From the NCBI GenBank assembly GCA_902526005.1, contig CABZIW010000002.1:124001-188000 (forward strand): a stretch of DNA of 64,000 bases, given 5' to 3'. Source of the DNA: an uncultured Pelagibacteraceae bacterium. Its GTDB lineage: Bacteria; Pseudomonadota; Alphaproteobacteria; Pelagibacterales; AG-422-B15. The stretch's first letter is position 1. Each line of letters opens with the position of its first letter. The notes under the pieces are model-generated. The model was not told the DNA's origin and ran no database searches. It saw nothing but the letters and a program-made list of their open reading frames with translations. Shown here piece after piece: positions 20,096-30,496 of this stretch. A program made the position numbers and the translations under genes.

Positions 20096-21343
20096 ATGCT
20101 ACCTTATTATAGTTATAGGTTAATTACGACACTCATAAGACCATTTATTGTTTTTTATATTCTTATTAGAATTTTAAAGGGTAAAGAAGATAGATTAAGG
20201 GTAACAGAAAGATATGGAACAAGTGATATTAAGAGAAAAGACGGCAAAGTCATTTGGTTTCATGCCGCTAGTATTGGAGAAAGTTTATCAATATTACCTT
20301 TACTAAAAAAATTAAACTCTGATAAATCCATTGATCAAATAATTCTTACTACCGGGACACTTACTTCTGCAAATATCCTCAAAGATAAGTTATCAAAAAA
20401 AATTATTCATCAATTTATTCCATTTGATATTCCATCTTATATACATAAGTTTCTAAATCACTGGAACCCCTCTTTGGCTGTATTTGTCGAGTCTGAAATT
20501 TGGCCTAACTTTCTAACTGAGCTTAAGAAAAGAAATGTATGTTCTCTAATTGTAAATGGAAGAATGACAATTAAAAGTTTTAAAAGATGGTCAATGCTCA
20601 GTAGATCATCAAAAAATCTATTTTCTAATATTACTGCATGCTGTACTCAAAACAGTGATAGTGCTTTTTTTTATGAGAAGTTAGGTATTAAAAATACTAT
20701 TAACACAGGAAATCTTAAATTTGCTTATAAACCTGATGAAATTATTTCAGATGAACTAAAAAAACTGAGATCCCTTACAAAAAAACGTAAAATATTTCTT
20801 GCAGCCAGTACACATCCTGGAGAAGAAGAAATAATTAAAAATATTACACTTAATTTAAAAAAAACTGTAAAAGACCTTCTAACAATTATTGTACCCAGAC
20901 ACGTAACTAGAAAATCATTTTTTTCATCATCTAAAGGACTTGGCTTATCTATCAGATCAAAGAAAGAAAAGATCAATGATCGAACATATTTATATCTTGC
21001 TGATACAATAGGAGAATTGAACATATTTTATAGTTTAGCAAATATCGTTTTTATTGGTGGCAGTTTAGTTCCACATGGTGGACAAAATCCCATAGAAGCT
21101 GCTTATTTAGGTAAAAAAATATATCATGGCAAAAATATCCAGAATTTCATCGATGTCTACGACGTACTTAATCAATTAAAATTTACTCAACAAGTAGAAA
21201 ATGAGCGCCAGCTAGAGCATTACGTTAAAGAAGCATTAGCTAACCCAAAGTCTATAAATAAGGATATTAATATAAATAGACTAAAAAAAGAGGGTGATGA
21301 TACAGTAAGTAAAGTACTGGACGTTATTTACCAATATTTATAG
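20096..21343 (+). CDS. waaA: 3-deoxy-D-manno-octulosonic acid transferase
   Basis: WFHAASIGESLSILPLLKKL, FVESEIWPNFL, GGSLVPHGGQNPIEAA. Confidence 0.93.
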   Translation: MLPYYSYRLITTLIRPFIVFYILIRILKGKEDRLRVTERYGTSDIKRKDGKVIWFHAASIGESLSILPLLKKLNSDKSIDQIILTTGTLTSANILKDKLSKKIIHQFIPFDIPSYIHKFLNHWNPSLAVFVESEIWPNFLTELKKRNVCSLIVNGRMTIKSFKRWSMLSRSSKNLFSNITACCTQNSDSAFFYEKLGIKNTINTGNLKFAYKPDEIISDELKKLRSLTKKRKIFLAASTHPGEEEIIKNITLNLKKTVKDLLTIIVPRHVTRKSFFSSSKGLGLSIRSKKEKINDRTYLYLADTIGELNIFYSLANIVFIGGSLVPHGGQNPIEAAYLGKKIYHGKNIQNFIDVYDVLNQLKFTQQVENERQLEHYVKEALANPKSINKDININRLKKEGDDTVSKVLDVIYQYL

Positions 21344-22321
21344 TTGCGCATGGAAAAAATAATATTGAAAATATGGTATTCCAATCAAATTTTTTATAGA
21401 TTGGTCTCGTACGTACTTGTTCCAATATCTTTACTATATTTACTAATTTTTTATTTAATCAGAATATTCAAAACTGAACACAAAATTGATATTCCAATCA
21501 TATGTATAGGAAATATAAACTTAGGTGGCACAGGAAAGACCTCGACTCTTTTAGAAATTATTAATCATTTCAAAATTAATAACAAAAATATTTGTGTATT
21601 GTTAAAAGGATATGGTGGTAAAAAAACTATTTTTAAAAAAGTATTACCAGATGAATCAGCGGTCCTAGTGGGTGATGAGGCAATTCTTTATTCAAATCAT
21701 GTACCTACTTATATTTCAACGAACCGGAGATTAGCTGTGAAAAAAATTCTAGATGATGTTAATCCTGATTTTATTTTACTTGATGATGGTTTCCAAGATA
21801 AGTCTCTTTTTAAAGATAAAAACATTTTGATGGTAAATGGGGAACGTGGTTTTGGAAACGGATTGTGTTTGCCAGCTGGACCATTAAGAGAACTAATTAA
21901 GCCTGCATTAAAAAAAGCCCAATTTTTAATTATTGTTGGCGATGATAAAACAAAAATAAAAAGTATGTATAAAAATATAAATATTGATACCTTTACCGCT
22001 TCGATAAAACCATTATATGTCGACAAAAATAAAAAATACTTAGCTTTTAGCGGTATTGGTAACAATCAGAGCTTCTTTGATACTCTTATCGATAATAATT
22101 GCACTGTACTTAAAACAGTTGAATTTCCGGATCATCATTTTTTTTCAGAAAATGATCTTAACAAACTTAAAAAAACTGCATCGGATAATAACCTTTCACT
22201 TATTACGACTGAAAAAGATTTTGTTAGAATTCCAAAAGAAAAAAGGGGCGGAATTGAATGTTTAAAAGTGAAGGTAAAATTACACAACATGGATAAATTT
22301 ATGCATAAACTGGTTAACTAA
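21344..22321 (+). CDS. lpxK: tetraacyldisaccharide 4'-kinase
   Basis: ICIGNINLGGTGKTSTLLEI, DDGFQDKSL, LPAGPLREL, EKDFVRI; ATG at 21350 is an alternative start. Confidence 0.92.
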   Translation: MRMEKIILKIWYSNQIFYRLVSYVLVPISLLYLLIFYLIRIFKTEHKIDIPIICIGNINLGGTGKTSTLLEIINHFKINNKNICVLLKGYGGKKTIFKKVLPDESAVLVGDEAILYSNHVPTYISTNRRLAVKKILDDVNPDFILLDDGFQDKSLFKDKNILMVNGERGFGNGLCLPAGPLRELIKPALKKAQFLIIVGDDKTKIKSMYKNINIDTFTASIKPLYVDKNKKYLAFSGIGNNQSFFDTLIDNNCTVLKTVEFPDHHFFSENDLNKLKKTASDNNLSLITTEKDFVRIPKEKRGGIECLKVKVKLHNMDKFMHKLVN

Positions 22322-22326
22322 CTCTT

Positions 22327-23205
22327 ATGAAGATTTTTCTAAAAAGATATATTCGATATCCTTCCGAATTTATTCTATTTGTTTTTTTATATCTTTTATT
22401 CAAGTTACTACCTCTTTCTATTGCAAGAAAACTAGGGGTAAGCATAACAACAAGCTTAGGCCCCTTATTTTCAATTAATAATTTAGTTAAAAAAAATTTA
22501 AGAATTGCTTTTAAGGATCAAGACGAAAAATGGATTAATACTAAAGCAAAAAAAGTATGGGAAAATTTAGGACATACAATAGCTGAATATTCACATCTCA
22601 AAAAAATATTAAAAGATAAAATTAATGTAATTGAAAATGATCTTTACAGAGAAGCCTTCTCGGGTAGCGAAAGATCAATTATTATATCTGCTCATAATTC
22701 AAATTGGGAAATACCAGGAATGTCCATAAGAAAAACGATGCATCGAACATCTGCGATTGTAAGAGAACCTAACAATCCTTTTATTAATTTTGTTTTAAAG
22801 CAACTTAGAGACAAATATAGTCTTAGATGTTTGAGTAAAAACAGAATAGGTACAAAACAATTACTTAATAATTTTAAAAATGGTGAGTCAATTGCTCTGT
22901 TAGCTGATCTTCAGTTATCGTCAGGTATTAACCTTAATTTCTTTGGAAAGAAGATGAAGTTTTCATCTTTACCCGCGCAACTTGCCCTAAAATCTGGGTG
23001 TAAAATATTTTTAGGATGGCCTATAAGAAAAAATGATGGAAAATTTGAATTTGAAATTCATCAATCAATTCATGCCAGCGATTATAAAGATACTTCAGAT
23101 AACGTAGAGAAAATATCGGAGATAATTATTGCTTATTATGAAAGCATGATTAAGAAATACCCGGAACAATATTTTTGGTTTCATAATAGGTGGAAACTAG
23201 ATTGA
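22327..23205 (+). CDS. LpxL/HtrB-type lipid A acyltransferase
   Basis: SAHNSNWEIPGM, YPEQYFWFHNRWK. Confidence 0.88.
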   Translation: MKIFLKRYIRYPSEFILFVFLYLLFKLLPLSIARKLGVSITTSLGPLFSINNLVKKNLRIAFKDQDEKWINTKAKKVWENLGHTIAEYSHLKKILKDKINVIENDLYREAFSGSERSIIISAHNSNWEIPGMSIRKTMHRTSAIVREPNNPFINFVLKQLRDKYSLRCLSKNRIGTKQLLNNFKNGESIALLADLQLSSGINLNFFGKKMKFSSLPAQLALKSGCKIFLGWPIRKNDGKFEFEIHQSIHASDYKDTSDNVEKISEIIIAYYESMIKKYPEQYFWFHNRWKLD

Positions 23206-23211
23206 TTTTAT

Positions 23212-24015
23212 TTAATTTTCTAATAACAAAAGTGGATCAACATAAGTATTAAAAACCATCACACCCCAATGTAGATGTGGTCCAGTTGACCTGCCTGTTG
23301 ATCCTACTTTGCCTATTATATCTTTTTTGCTAACTTTTTGATTCACTGCAACATTTACAGAAGACAAGTGGGCATAAATAGATTTTACTCCATGACCATG
23401 ATCAATGATTATTGTGCCTCCGGTATAATATAAATCACTTTCAGCATGAATGACTATTCCTTCATTACAAGACAATACAGGTGTTCCTTCATTAGCAGCA
23501 ATATCAATACCTCTATGAGGGCTTTTTGCTTTACCATTAAGAATTCTTTGGCTGCCAAAAACTCCACTGATAATTCCAGTTGTTGGTTGAATAAATTCTT
23601 CCTTAAAATAAGTCAAATCCATGTCTAATTTCTTCGCTTCTTTTATTACTTCATTTTCAGCAATAATTCGCTTTATGATTTCATCATCAAGAGGTGTAAC
23701 CATCTGTTCAGGTAGGCCATCAATTCTTTGAATATCATATTCTTGTTCTTCGATTGAGATTTGGTGGATTAAGAAAATACCATCACTGTTGCTATATGTA
23801 ACATTTATTGGTTCTATCTGCTCTCGAGATATTGGGAAAACATAGTATCCATCATGGCTTATTTTAATTGGCTCTCCATCAACAAAGATTTCATTTGCTT
23901 CATTGTTTTGACCTACAACAAGACTTCCTTGTGGAAAACTTTTAGAAAGTTCAGACGAGTACGCGTATACGTTTAAATAAAATAAAAGAAGAAAAACCCT
24001 ATTTATTAAGACCAT
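23212..24015 (-). CDS. M23 family metallopeptidase
   Basis: SPHRGIDIAANEGTPVLSCNEGIV, IDHGHGVKSIYAHLS, GPHLHWGV. Confidence 0.92.
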   Translation of the reverse strand: MVLINRVFLLLFYLNVYAYSSELSKSFPQGSLVVGQNNEANEIFVDGEPIKISHDGYYVFPISREQIEPINVTYSNSDGIFLIHQISIEEQEYDIQRIDGLPEQMVTPLDDEIIKRIIAENEVIKEAKKLDMDLTYFKEEFIQPTTGIISGVFGSQRILNGKAKSPHRGIDIAANEGTPVLSCNEGIVIHAESDLYYTGGTIIIDHGHGVKSIYAHLSSVNVAVNQKVSKKDIIGKVGSTGRSTGPHLHWGVMVFNTYVDPLLLLEN

Positions 24016-24208
24016 TAAGCTCTTTATATCTGTTTAGTGCCACTTCAGGTGATGCATATACTTCTTGAAGTTCTACGTTCCAATATTTAAGATTTTCGAG
24101 TGTAATTTTTTCTCCGGTTATTGAACATTCCACAAAATCACCGGGTGTCTTAACTTGGAAATGACCATGATTAAGAACGATTTCAGCTTTAGTCCCAAAA
24201 TTATTCAT
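23999..24208 (-). CDS. DUF2093 family protein
   Basis: 69 aa; GDFVECSITGEKITLENLKYWNVELQEVYASPEVALNRYKEL, next to xseA. Confidence 0.8.
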   Translation of the reverse strand: MNNFGTKAEIVLNHGHFQVKTPGDFVECSITGEKITLENLKYWNVELQEVYASPEVALNRYKELNGLNK

Positions 24209-25505
24209 CTTTAATTTCCTTCACTTTAGCAGAAATTTTTGTAAAGCTTGTTTCAATAATTATATCTGTATCGTGTTCAAGATCTTTTTTTGACTTTATA
24301 ACCTTATTATTTAAGTTTTTTGTAACAGAGTACCCTCGATTTAAAACTGACTTATAGCTCATACTTTCTAATAACTTTTCATTATAATTAATTTGATTGC
24401 GCATATTTTCTACAAATAAGTTTGTAGAACTATTTAATTTATCAAATTTTGAAATCAGTTTTTGTTGAAAATTATTTACTTGTTCCTCTAAAATACGATA
24501 GTTAAGTGACTGAGTAATTTCTTTAAATTCTGATAACAAACTTTTTATAAATAATTTCAAAGAGACTGGCAACTTATCACTTAGATTTTTAAATGAACTT
24601 AATTTATTTTCTAAATTACTGTTAATTGAGTCACGAAGATCTTTTTGAAGGTCTTTTAAATTGATTAAAAGCTCATCTCTATTAGGTGTACACAACTCTG
24701 CTGCTGCTGTAGGGGTTGGCGCTCTGAGATCGGACACAAAATCAATAAGTGTCGTATCTGTTTCATGTCCAACAGCTGACAAAACAGGTATTTCACTAGC
24801 GAATACAGCTCTCACAACAATTTCCTCATTAAATGCCCAGAGATCTTCAATGCTCCCTCCACCTCGGGCTACAATTATTAAGTCTGGAACTTTAATTTCG
24901 CTATCTTTCAGAGAATTGTTAAATCCATTTAAAGCATCTGCTATTAAATGTGCAGCATCATCTCCTTGTACAGGAACTGGCCAAAGAATAACATCACACG
25001 GAAATCTATCTTCAAGTCTATGAATAATATCTTTTATCACTGCTCCAGTTGGTGAAGTAATTATACCAATTGTTTCAGGATACAATGGAAGAGGCTTTTT
25101 GTGATCTTGATCAAAAATACCTTCTGACATTAATTTTTTCTTTCTTTGTTCAAGCAATGCCATTAGTGCACCCTCTCCCGCTGGTACAATTGAATCTATA
25201 ATAATAGAATAATCCGATCTTCCAGGGTATCTATCAGAGTACCCAGTTGTAAGTCTCCCAGAGCAAATTACTTCAAGGCCTTCATCTGGCATAAAGCTTA
25301 GTTTTGCAACAGTGCTTCTCCATGCAATCGCTTTTATAATTGCATTTTCATCTTTAAGGTTAAAATATACATGGCCTGATGCTGGCTTGCTTAAACCAGA
25401 TACTTCTCCACGAACTTTCACATAGCCAAAGTTATCCTCAAGAGTCTCTTTAATTGAGGTTGAAATTTCAGTTACTGTATATTCTTTGATGTTCTCTCTT
25501 ACCAT
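24201..25505 (-). CDS. xseA: exodeoxyribonuclease VII large subunit
   Basis: VRGEVSGLSKPASGHVYFNLKDENAIIKA, GIITSPTGAVIKDI, VARGGGSIEDLWAFNEE. Confidence 0.95.
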   Translation of the reverse strand: MVRENIKEYTVTEISTSIKETLEDNFGYVKVRGEVSGLSKPASGHVYFNLKDENAIIKAIAWRSTVAKLSFMPDEGLEVICSGRLTTGYSDRYPGRSDYSIIIDSIVPAGEGALMALLEQRKKKLMSEGIFDQDHKKPLPLYPETIGIITSPTGAVIKDIIHRLEDRFPCDVILWPVPVQGDDAAHLIADALNGFNNSLKDSEIKVPDLIIVARGGGSIEDLWAFNEEIVVRAVFASEIPVLSAVGHETDTTLIDFVSDLRAPTPTAAAELCTPNRDELLINLKDLQKDLRDSINSNLENKLSSFKNLSDKLPVSLKLFIKSLLSEFKEITQSLNYRILEEQVNNFQQKLISKFDKLNSSTNLFVENMRNQINYNEKLLESMSYKSVLNRGYSVTKNLNNKVIKSKKDLEHDTDIIIETSFTKISAKVKEIKDE

Positions 25506-25557
25506 TTAATTTAAATATTAATGTGCTAATATAACAAGAAAATCAAAAATATACTTT

Positions 25558-26820
25558 ATGAAAATTTTAGTGATTGGCAGTGGGGCTCGTGAGCATGCGT
25601 TATGTTACTTGATATCTAAGAGCTCTCTGGTTTCATCTATTTATGCAATACCTGGAAACTACGGAATAAGTCAACTTGCTGAATGTGAACAAATTGATCA
25701 AACAGATTTTGAGAAAATATACGACTTCTGTAAAAGTAAAATGATAGAATTAGTCATTGTCGGCCCTGAAGTGCCATTGGTTGCAGGGATTGTTGATTTT
25801 TTTAGAGAGAAAGAAATAAAAATCTTTGGACCTGATAAGTATGCATCGCAGTTAGAAGGATCCAAAGGCTTTATGAAAGATCTTTGCAAACAAAATAGTA
25901 TACCAACAGCTGATTATGCTCGATTTGATAATAAAGAAGAAGCTATAAACTATTTAAATGCACAGTCTTTACCTATTGTGATTAAAGCTGATGGTCTAGC
26001 GGCCGGGAAAGGCGTTACTGTTGCGGACACAAAGAAAATGGCAGAACAAGCAATAAATGACATTTTTGATGAGAAGTTTGGGGCAAATATGGATGTAGTT
26101 ATTGAAGAATTTATGGATGGTGAAGAAGCGAGTTATTTTGTTTGTTGTGATGGTGAAGATTTTGTTTCATTAGAAAGTGCCCAAGATCATAAAAGAATTG
26201 GTGAAAATGATACAGGGCCTAACACTGGAGGAATGGGGGCATATTCACCTGCACCAATTTTTACACCTAAAATAAAAGAACAAGTAAACAGAGAAATTAT
26301 TAGACCCACTCTAAAGGCCCTTAAAAAAAATGGACATCCCTATAAAGGTATTCTCTATGCTGGATTAATGATTAAAGATGGTTATGCCCGATTGGTTGAA
26401 TATAATATTAGATTTGGTGATCCAGAGTGTCAGGTATTAATGCTTAGAATGAAAAATGATTTAATTAAATTAATTCTTGATTGCTTGGAAGGCAGTCTAA
26501 GTAAAACTAAATTGGAATGGGAAGATGATAATAGTGCTACAGTGGTTGTGGCAGCAAAAGGTTATCCAGGTGACTATAAAAAAAATACAAAAATTATTGG
26601 CTATGAAAATTTTGAGAGTAATGATCTATTTCAAGTATTCCACGCAGGAACAAAACATGATGGAAATAACCTTCTAGCTAACGGAGGCAGAGTTCTTTCC
26701 GTAACAGCAAAAAATAAAAATCTAAGAGATGCTCTTAATATGATTTATGCTTACATCGGTCAGCTGGATTGGCCGGATGGTTATTACAGAAGAGATATAG
26801 GAAAAAAGGCAATTAAATGA
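25558..26820 (+). CDS. purD: phosphoribosylamine--glycine ligase
   Basis: MKILVIGSGAREHALCY, DGLAAGKGVTVAD, GPNTGGMGAYSPAP. Confidence 0.97.
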   Translation: MKILVIGSGAREHALCYLISKSSLVSSIYAIPGNYGISQLAECEQIDQTDFEKIYDFCKSKMIELVIVGPEVPLVAGIVDFFREKEIKIFGPDKYASQLEGSKGFMKDLCKQNSIPTADYARFDNKEEAINYLNAQSLPIVIKADGLAAGKGVTVADTKKMAEQAINDIFDEKFGANMDVVIEEFMDGEEASYFVCCDGEDFVSLESAQDHKRIGENDTGPNTGGMGAYSPAPIFTPKIKEQVNREIIRPTLKALKKNGHPYKGILYAGLMIKDGYARLVEYNIRFGDPECQVLMLRMKNDLIKLILDCLEGSLSKTKLEWEDDNSATVVVAAKGYPGDYKKNTKIIGYENFESNDLFQVFHAGTKHDGNNLLANGGRVLSVTAKNKNLRDALNMIYAYIGQLDWPDGYYRRDIGKKAIK

Positions 26821-27884
26821 CTACTCGTGATGAAATATTTTCTGGTACTAAGGAGGTTGACGAAAAGTTAGTTTTTAATAGTGGTAATCTCAATGATTAC
26901 TTAAAAAAAGTAATTGGAAGTGAGTTTGATATTGTAAGTATAAAGCAATTTAAAGGGGGGCAATCCAATCCTACTTATTTGATTGAGGATAAAACAAAAA
27001 ACTATGTGTTAAGGCGTAAACCTCCTGGTAAATTACTAAAATCTGCACATGCGGTAGATAGAGAATATAAAGTCATTACTGCACTTGGCAAGACTGATGT
27101 GCCAGTTCCTGAAACTTATTGTTTTTGTGAAGATGAAAACGTCATTGGAACACAATTTTTTTTAATGGATCATGTTGATGGAAACATATACTGGGAACTT
27201 TTATTGCCAGACTCAGATATCAATCAACGCCGTGAAATTTACTTATCTATGAATGATACAATTGCAAAGCTTCATAACGTTGATTTTCAAAAAATTGGGC
27301 TAAGTGATTATGGAAAACACGAAAATTACATGGCAAGACAAATTCATCGTTGGACCAAACAGTATAAAGATTCTGAAACACAAAAAATCAATGAAATGGA
27401 TAATTTAATAGAATGGTTGCCAATAAATATTCCTGAAGATAATGAAACTACAATTGTACATGGAGATTTTCGTCTTGATAATATGATATTTGATAAACAA
27501 AATAATAAAGTTATGGCTATACTGGATTGGGAGCTATCTACACTCGGCAATCCTATAGCGGATTTTACTTATCACATGATGTCATGGCGACTGCCTGCTG
27601 CGGCGAAGGGTCTCGGAATGATGGGATCAAACTTAGAAGAGCTTAATATTCCCTCTGAACATGAGTACGCTGAAATGTATTACAAAAAAACAGGCAGAAG
27701 TAAAATTGAAAACTGGGATTTTTATATGGCATATAATATTTTCCGCTTGGCTGGAATTGCGCAAGGAATTGTTGGTAGAGTTAGAGATGGGACAGCCTCA
27801 AGTTCGGAGGCTAAAAACTATGAGAGCTTTGTTCCAATATTAGGAAAATTAGGATGGAGTATTGTGGAAGAGGCAGCAAAATAA
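26817..27884 (+). CDS. APH-family phosphotransferase, ACAD10/11 kinase-domain-like
   Basis: FKGGQSNPTYLIEDKTKNYVLRRKPPGKLLKSAHAVDREYKV, VHGDFRLDNMIFD, AILDWELSTLGNPIADF. Confidence 0.88.
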   Translation: MTTRDEIFSGTKEVDEKLVFNSGNLNDYLKKVIGSEFDIVSIKQFKGGQSNPTYLIEDKTKNYVLRRKPPGKLLKSAHAVDREYKVITALGKTDVPVPETYCFCEDENVIGTQFFLMDHVDGNIYWELLLPDSDINQRREIYLSMNDTIAKLHNVDFQKIGLSDYGKHENYMARQIHRWTKQYKDSETQKINEMDNLIEWLPINIPEDNETTIVHGDFRLDNMIFDKQNNKVMAILDWELSTLGNPIADFTYHMMSWRLPAAAKGLGMMGSNLEELNIPSEHEYAEMYYKKTGRSKIENWDFYMAYNIFRLAGIAQGIVGRVRDGTASSSEAKNYESFVPILGKLGWSIVEEAAK

Positions 27885-27889
27885 TTAAT

Positions 27890-29128
27890 ATGAAAGAGCT
27901 GGATATAAATTTTGTAAGAGAACAATTCCCTGTTTTTCAAAACCCTAAAACTTCAAACTTTGCATTTTTTGAGAATGCTGGTGGTACATACGTGCCAAAA
28001 CAGGTTATTGAAAAGTTAAATGATTTTATGACGACTAAAAAAGTACAGCCGTATGGCGACTTTGGTCCATCGATTGAAGCAGGTAATGAAATGGATAATA
28101 GCATAAGCAAAATTGCTGAACTCCTAAATATCAATAATGATGAATTTATGATTGGACCATCTACAACTATGAATATGTTTTTACTATCTAATGCTGTGAG
28201 ATCGTGGCTTAACGATGGGGATGAAATCATAGTCACAAATCAAGATCATGAAGCAAATATTGGTGCATGGAGAAAATTATCAGAACACAGTATCAAAATA
28301 AATGAATGGAAGTTTAACCCTGACTCTGCTGAACTAGAATTGGATGAATTAAAAAATCTCATAACAGAAAAGACAAAATTTATCTGTGTCTGTCACACAT
28401 CTAATGTTGTTGCTTCAATTAATAATCTAAAAGATATCATTACATTGGCGCATCAGAATAATATCAAAGTTGTTGGAGACGGTGTAGCTTACATGGCACA
28501 TGATATTGCCGATTTAAAAGATCTCGATATAGATTTCTATGGTTTTAGCCTATACAAAACTTATGGACCACATTTAGCACTATTATATGGTAAGAGAGAT
28601 TTATTACTTGAAACAAAAAATCTTAATCATGAATTCTTGGAAGGAAGTGTTCCATATACACTTAATCCAGGTGGTCCTAATCATGAGGAACTTGGATGTT
28701 TATCAGGTATAACTGACTACTACGAAACTTTATATGATCATCATTTTGGTGAAAATAATTTAGATCTTCATCGCAAAGGTAAAAAAGTTTTTGAATTGGT
28801 ATCCAAACATGAAGAGATATTAATGAAAGAACTGATTGAATTCCTCAAAACAAAAAAAAATATAAGAATGATTGGCAAACAAACACATGCTAGATGTGAT
28901 CGTATGCCAACTGTATCATTCACTGTTAAAGATAAAAGCTCATTGCATGTAGCCCAGGAGGCTGGAAGAAATAATATTGGCATTAGAAATGGTGAATTTT
29001 ATGCCTGGAGATGTTTGCAGGGTTTGGGCATTGAGCCAAATGATGGGGTAGTTAGAGTCTCTATGGTTCATTACAATAGCATAGAGGAGGTAAGAAAATT
29101 AATAGGGTTTTTGGATAAAACTATTTAG
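27890..29128 (+). CDS. cysteine desulfurase-like aminotransferase class V (TIGR01976-like)
   Basis: 413 codons from ATG 27890; GPSTTMNMFLLSNAV, GVAYMAHDIADLKDLDIDFYGFSLYKTYGPHLALLYG. Confidence 0.85.
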   Translation: MKELDINFVREQFPVFQNPKTSNFAFFENAGGTYVPKQVIEKLNDFMTTKKVQPYGDFGPSIEAGNEMDNSISKIAELLNINNDEFMIGPSTTMNMFLLSNAVRSWLNDGDEIIVTNQDHEANIGAWRKLSEHSIKINEWKFNPDSAELELDELKNLITEKTKFICVCHTSNVVASINNLKDIITLAHQNNIKVVGDGVAYMAHDIADLKDLDIDFYGFSLYKTYGPHLALLYGKRDLLLETKNLNHEFLEGSVPYTLNPGGPNHEELGCLSGITDYYETLYDHHFGENNLDLHRKGKKVFELVSKHEEILMKELIEFLKTKKNIRMIGKQTHARCDRMPTVSFTVKDKSSLHVAQEAGRNNIGIRNGEFYAWRCLQGLGIEPNDGVVRVSMVHYNSIEEVRKLIGFLDKTI

Positions 29129-29288
29129 AATTTTTTATATTTTTTTCTCGCTCTTTCCTCTGTCTTATTGACTCTTTCATCGAAATATCTTCCAGATTGT
29201 GGTACTCATCCCAATAGCGATCAAATTCGTGTGACTTAACGTATCTTCCGTAATTATCTTTCTGATAGGTTTTCTTCTTTTTTATCAA
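29121..29288 (-). CDS. possible small protein (55 aa, TTG start), not in ORF track
   Basis: Reverse-strand ORF XIKKKKTYQKDNYGRYVKSHEFDRYWDEYHNLEDISMKESIRQRKEREKNIKNSK*; follows the ACAD stop at 29291; protein-like composition rather than low-complexity. Confidence 0.5.
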   Translation of the reverse strand: MIKKKKTYQKDNYGRYVKSHEFDRYWDEYHNLEDISMKESIRQRKEREKNIKNSK

Positions 29289-29290
29289 AA

Positions 29291-30496
29291 TTATAAGTAT
29301 TTTTTTAATTCATTTCTTGCAATCGAAAGTCTATGAACTTCGTCTGGCCCATCCGCTAATCGCAGAGTTCTCATTCCTGCGTAAGCTTGTGCTAGGTGTG
29401 GGTCTGTTGTTACTCCAGCTCCTCCAAACGCTTGAATTGCGTCATCAATAATTTTTAATGCCATATTTGGTGCAGCTACTTTAATCATGGCTATTTCATT
29501 TTTTGCAACTTTGTTTCCTACTTCATCCATCATAGTTGCGGCCTTTAATGTTAGTAGTCTAGTCATCTCAATATTAATTCTAGCATCAGCAATTCTCTCT
29601 TGCCAAACAGAGTGCCTTACCACTTCTTTGCCAAAAGCCTTTCTGCTCATTAGTCTTTTACACATCGCTTCAAGTGCAACTTCAGCAAGGCCAATAGTTC
29701 TCATACAATGGTGAATTCGTCCAGGTCCCAACCTACCTTGTGCAATTTCAAATCCTCTGCCTTCGCCTAAAAGCATATTTTCTGGAGGAACTTTGACGTC
29801 TTTAAATTCAACCTCAGCATGTCCATGAGGGGCGTCGTCAAAACCAAAAACAGGCAAATGTCTCTTTATTTTGATACCCGGTGTATCCTTATCAACCAGT
29901 ATCATGGATTGTTGCTTATGTCTGTCAGGATTATCTGGGTCTGTTTTTCCCATGAAGATAAAAAATTGGCACCTTGGATCCATTGCACCAGAAGTCCACC
30001 ATTTTGTTCCATTAAGGACATATTGATTTCCTTCTTTTTTTATTTCACTTTCAATATTTGTTGCGTCTGATGAAGCGACTGCAGGCTCTGTCATGGCAAA
30101 AGCAGAGCGTATCTCACCTTCTAATAATGGCTTTAAGTACTTTTCTTTTTGTTCATCTGTTCCATATCGAACTAAAACTTCCATATTACCGGTATCAGGA
30201 GCAGAACAATTGAAAACTTCCGCAGACCACATTGCTCTCCCCATGATTTCACACATTGGCGCATACTCTGCGTTTGTAAGGCCATGCCCATAGTCACTTT
30301 CAGGTAAAAATAAATTCCAAAGGTCTTCTTTTTTTGCTTCCTTTTTAAGATCTTCAATCACCGGCACCACCTGCCATCTGTCAGCTCCAAAATTTTCGAT
30401 CTGACTATGATATGTTTCGTTGTTTGGATAAACGTGCTTATCCATAAAATTATTCAATCTATCCGTAGTTTCTTTTGCTTTTGGCGATATGTTCAT
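29291..30496 (-). CDS. acyl-CoA dehydrogenase, ACAD10/11-like
   Basis: [86 protein letters not shown]. Confidence 0.93.
   Translation of the reverse strand: MNISPKAKETTDRLNNFMDKHVYPNNETYHSQIENFGADRWQVVPVIEDLKKEAKKEDLWNLFLPESDYGHGLTNAEYAPMCEIMGRAMWSAEVFNCSAPDTGNMEVLVRYGTDEQKEKYLKPLLEGEIRSAFAMTEPAVASSDATNIESEIKKEGNQYVLNGTKWWTSGAMDPRCQFFIFMGKTDPDNPDRHKQQSMILVDKDTPGIKIKRHLPVFGFDDAPHGHAEVEFKDVKVPPENMLLGEGRGFEIAQGRLGPGRIHHCMRTIGLAEVALEAMCKRLMSRKAFGKEVVRHSVWQERIADARINIEMTRLLTLKAATMMDEVGNKVAKNEIAMIKVAAPNMALKIIDDAIQAFGGAGVTTDPHLAQAYAGMRTLRLADGPDEVHRLSIARNELKKYL

Noticed and set aside
17679-23205. Lipid A/KDO cluster as a novel system
   Set aside because: Gene set (msbA, DUF374, waaA, lpxK, lpxL-like) is standard envelope biogenesis.
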